In this document: positions 4,087 through 5,087 of the stretch, in pieces
How the letters are laid out: each line of letters opens with the position of its first letter
Numbering within the stretch: position 1 is the stretch's first letter
Source: Dehalococcoidia bacterium
Lineage (GTDB): Bacteria > Chloroflexota > Dehalococcoidia > Tepidiformales > Tepidiformaceae
Direction of reading: 5' to 3'
DNA: 5,087 nt
Assembly: GCA_023228745.1 (NCBI GenBank)
Contig: JALOAP010000258.1
Location: forward strand, 1 to 5,087
The notes under the pieces: generated by a model
Seen by the model: only the letters and a program-made list of their open reading frames with translations
Databases searched by the model: none
What the model was told of the DNA's origin: nothing
Translations under genes and position numbers: made by a program

Positions 4087-4270
4087 ACCCCGAAAGCAAC
4101 AAACCCCCAGGGCTCAGCCACAACGCCCGACGAAGGACGGCCCTGATCCCGACCATGGCATCAGGCACGATCTGGAGGGCGGATAGGCCAGACGAACCGT
4201 ACAGAGGCGGGACCAGGACCCAAATCCGGGGCGGGGTGGTAGGGGTTGAGAGGTCATAAGGGAGGGAGTC
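4087..4270 (+). other. Long structured leader of the right-arm operon
   Basis: About 180 nt separate the rightward promoter from the first well-supported gene. CAGGGC (4108-4113) can pair with GCCCTG (4140-4145), while the overlapping CCTGAT (4142-4147) can pair with ATCAGG (4160-4165). The two stems exclude each other. G4 tracts follow at 4228-4231, 4233-4236 and 4242-4245, with a further G3 at 4260-4262 next to the ribosome site. A 34-codon ORF (4155-4259) is open but lacks a ribosome site. I recognise no known riboswitch. Confidence 0.4.
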
Positions 4271-4507
4271 ATGAACAACGTCATCAAACGCGAGAACGTC
4301 CGGCTCATGCAACCGGCAACCCCTCACCCGGTCAAGTCGGCTCTCGGCGGCAACCTCCGGATGCTCTGTCAGGCCGTCGCCCACTCCCGCGGGATGGCGG
4401 TCGTCTATTCGGTCCTCATCGGAGATTACGAGATACCGGACCTCGCCCAGGGGGAAGCCGAGAGGATTTACGGCCGGGTGAAAAGCGCGGCGGAAGGAAA
4501 GGCGTGA
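4271..4507 (+). CDS. Unknown phage protein, 78 aa
   Basis: The start at ATG 4271 is backed by GGGAGGGAG a few bases upstream. I recognise no family. Residues 1-25 are polar with a Pro-rich patch (PATPHPVKS). Residues 27-52 form a moderately hydrophobic helical segment (GNLRMLCQAVAHSRGMAVVYSVLIGD). The C-terminus is charged and helical (GEAERIYGRVKSAAEGK). There is no clear membrane span or catalytic motif. It is the first well-supported gene of the rightward operon under the operator-controlled promoter, and its TGA stop shares a base with the next ATG (TGATG). Early phage genes of this size often act on host or regulatory proteins, but nothing here shows a role. Confidence 0.75.
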   Translation: MNNVIKRENVRLMQPATPHPVKSALGGNLRMLCQAVAHSRGMAVVYSVLIGDYEIPDLAQGEAERIYGRVKSAAEGKA

Positions 4508-4620
4508 TGATCGAGCGCATTATCGATTGGGTTTGCCTTATTCTCGCCGCGGCATCGGCCCTTTACGTGCTCGACTTCACGGCGGCAATCATCGCAAGGA
4601 GGATCGTCTATGGATTTTAA
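4507..4620 (+). CDS. Small single-span membrane peptide, 37 aa
   Basis: This peptide begins at ATG 4507, overlapping the upstream TGA, with GGAAAGG just before it. It ends at TAA 4618-4620. Residues 8-30 are hydrophobic (WVCLILAAASALYVLDFTAAII) with a single internal Asp, flanked by MIERIID and a basic tail (ARRIVYGF). One transmembrane helix is predicted, probably with the Arg-rich C-terminus in the cytoplasm. The next gene starts inside its end (4610). It is the right-arm counterpart of the 41-aa membrane peptide, but the two are not similar in sequence. The function is unknown. The overlaps at both ends support it as a true gene. Confidence 0.65.
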   Translation: MIERIIDWVCLILAAASALYVLDFTAAIIARRIVYGF

Positions 4621-4753
4621 CGCCGCATGTCGCCTCCACGAGGCGCGGCGCATCCTCGGCGATAGAAATCTCGCGTGGCAGGAAAAACTCGGGGCGTTCA
4701 GGCAGCGGTTAATTGAGATAGCGAAAAAGGCAGACAAGATTGAAAGGAGTTGA
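4610..4753 (+). CDS. Small charged helical protein, 47 aa, unknown
   Basis: The start ATG 4610 has AAGGAGG 7 nt upstream, one of the strongest ribosome sites in the window, and lies within the last codons of the 37-aa gene. The product is soluble and mostly helical, rich in Arg, Lys, Glu and Ala (NAACRLHEARRILGDRNLAW, then LGAFRQRLIEIAKKADKIERS), and could form an amphipathic or coiled-coil helix. No family is recognised. The stop TGA at 4751 is followed 4 bp later by the next GTG start, so it sits in the same coupled operon. Confidence 0.7.
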   Translation: MDFNAACRLHEARRILGDRNLAWQEKLGAFRQRLIEIAKKADKIERS

Positions 4754-4757
4754 GGCA

Positions 4758-5087
4758 GTGAAAATTACGCTGGGCTGGTTAACGGAAAAAGGCGCCTGCC
4801 AGGACGCGGTTAAGCGATTCGAGGAGACCTACGGACAAGGGGGCGCGGAATACCAGGACATCCTCGACGCCCTGGGAAAAGAGAATAACGCGGCGTGGGC
4901 GTCCTGGCTCATTAACCGGGCCGGGCGGACCGATGCGGTTCTGGAAGTCGAGGGGGACCTCGTTTGTGAAACGAGCATTTTCTTCGCCGGCTTTATCAAA
5001 GTAACCGGCCGCATAGCTGCCAAGGGCATCAAGGCCGGTGGGGGCATCGAGGCCGGGGGGGGCATCGAGGCCGGTGAGGGCATCGAG
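4758..5087 (+). CDS. Gly-rich hexapeptide-repeat protein (partial, C-terminus beyond window)
   Basis: The start is GTG 4758 with AAGGAG 8 nt upstream, inside the end of the previous gene. The frame is open for 110 codons to the window edge. Residues 1-55 are an N-terminal helical part (ITLGWLTEKGACQDAVKRFEETYG, then ENNAAWASWLINRAG). From residue 60 the protein turns beta-rich (VLEVEGDLVCETSIFFAGFIKVTGRI). From residue 90 it becomes tandem six-residue repeats, GIKAGG, GIEAGG, GIEAGE, coded by an 18-bp DNA repeat that continues off the edge. A regular Ile every six residues suggests a stacked beta-helix or solenoid. I have an impression of similar Gly-Ile-Glu-Ala-Gly repeats in other phage proteins of unknown function, but cannot name a family. 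The role is unknown. Confidence 0.75.
   Translation, partial: MKITLGWLTEKGACQDAVKRFEETYGQGGAEYQDILDALGKENNAAWASWLINRAGRTDAVLEVEGDLVCETSIFFAGFIKVTGRIAAKGIKAGGGIEAGGGIEAGEGIE
5025..5087 (+). repeat. 18-bp tandem coding repeat
   Basis: About three and a half copies of an 18-bp unit beginning GGCATCRAGGCCGG, each coding for G-I-(K/E)-A-G-(G/E), run to the window edge. Copies differ only at a few positions, so the array is recent or kept uniform, and it can probably vary in copy number. Confidence 0.85.

Noticed and set aside
4155..4259. 34-codon ORF in the rightward leader
   Set aside because: There is no ribosome site before its ATG, and the sequence is Arg/Gly-rich like random GC-rich DNA. 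It is noted within the leader entry only.
4829..5083. Minus-strand Pro/Ser/Met repeat ORF
   Set aside because: It is the reverse strand of the 18-bp repeat. The plus frame has a ribosome site and continues the operon.

Overview
The window looks like the immunity and early region of a temperate phage (prophage) in a Gram-negative, moderately GC-rich bacterium. The evidence is two back-to-back helix-turn-helix regulators, a leftward early operon that includes a RusA-type Holliday junction resolvase and a DUF4373/Lin1244-type replication protein, short overlapping unknown genes on both arms, and an embedded tRNA gene. The gene style is reminiscent of deltaproteobacterial prophages, but no gene here fixes the host, so that is only an impression. 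No integrase, structural or lysis gene lies in the window.

Left arm (about 1-2643, minus strand). In order of transcription: an 87-aa possible ribbon-helix-helix protein, a 226-aa protein with two Cys-rich zinc-binding motifs, a 41-aa single-span membrane peptide, a 157-aa unknown, RusA, and a replication protein that runs off the left edge. From the 226-aa gene onward every junction is a stop/start overlap or direct abutment (TAATG, ATGA, GTGA, TAAGTG), so these genes are one translationally coupled unit. The replication gene carries a 16-bp palindrome, further copies of its 10-bp half and an AT-rich stretch in its middle. This layout resembles an origin inside a lambda O-type gene.

Centre (about 2644-4086). 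A CAT-anticodon tRNA on the minus strand has several initiator-like traits and is followed at once by a large nested inverted repeat. A 52-aa two-span membrane ORF lies on the plus strand, antisense to the presumed leftward transcript. Next comes a divergent regulator pair: a 68-aa Cro/YdaS-like protein (minus) and a 161-aa XRE-type protein with a helical tail (plus), whose starts are 34 bp apart. A rho-independent terminator follows the 161-aa gene. A strong promoter (TTGACA) for the right arm follows the terminator.

Three 15-bp dyads of the form TTMGC-N5-GYGAA were found. One lies inside the leftward promoter between the two regulators. The other two flank or lie inside the rightward promoter, with centres 32 bp apart. 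The two promoters also share most of their -35/spacer sequence. This points to one repressor regulon controlling both arms, most simply through the 161-aa protein (inference).

Right arm (about 4087-5087, plus strand). A leader of about 180 nt, G-rich and able to form competing stems, precedes small coupled genes of 78, 37 (membrane) and 47 aa. Last is a gene that runs off the right edge and ends in Gly-Ile-Glu-Ala-Gly hexapeptide repeats. None of these has a function I recognise.
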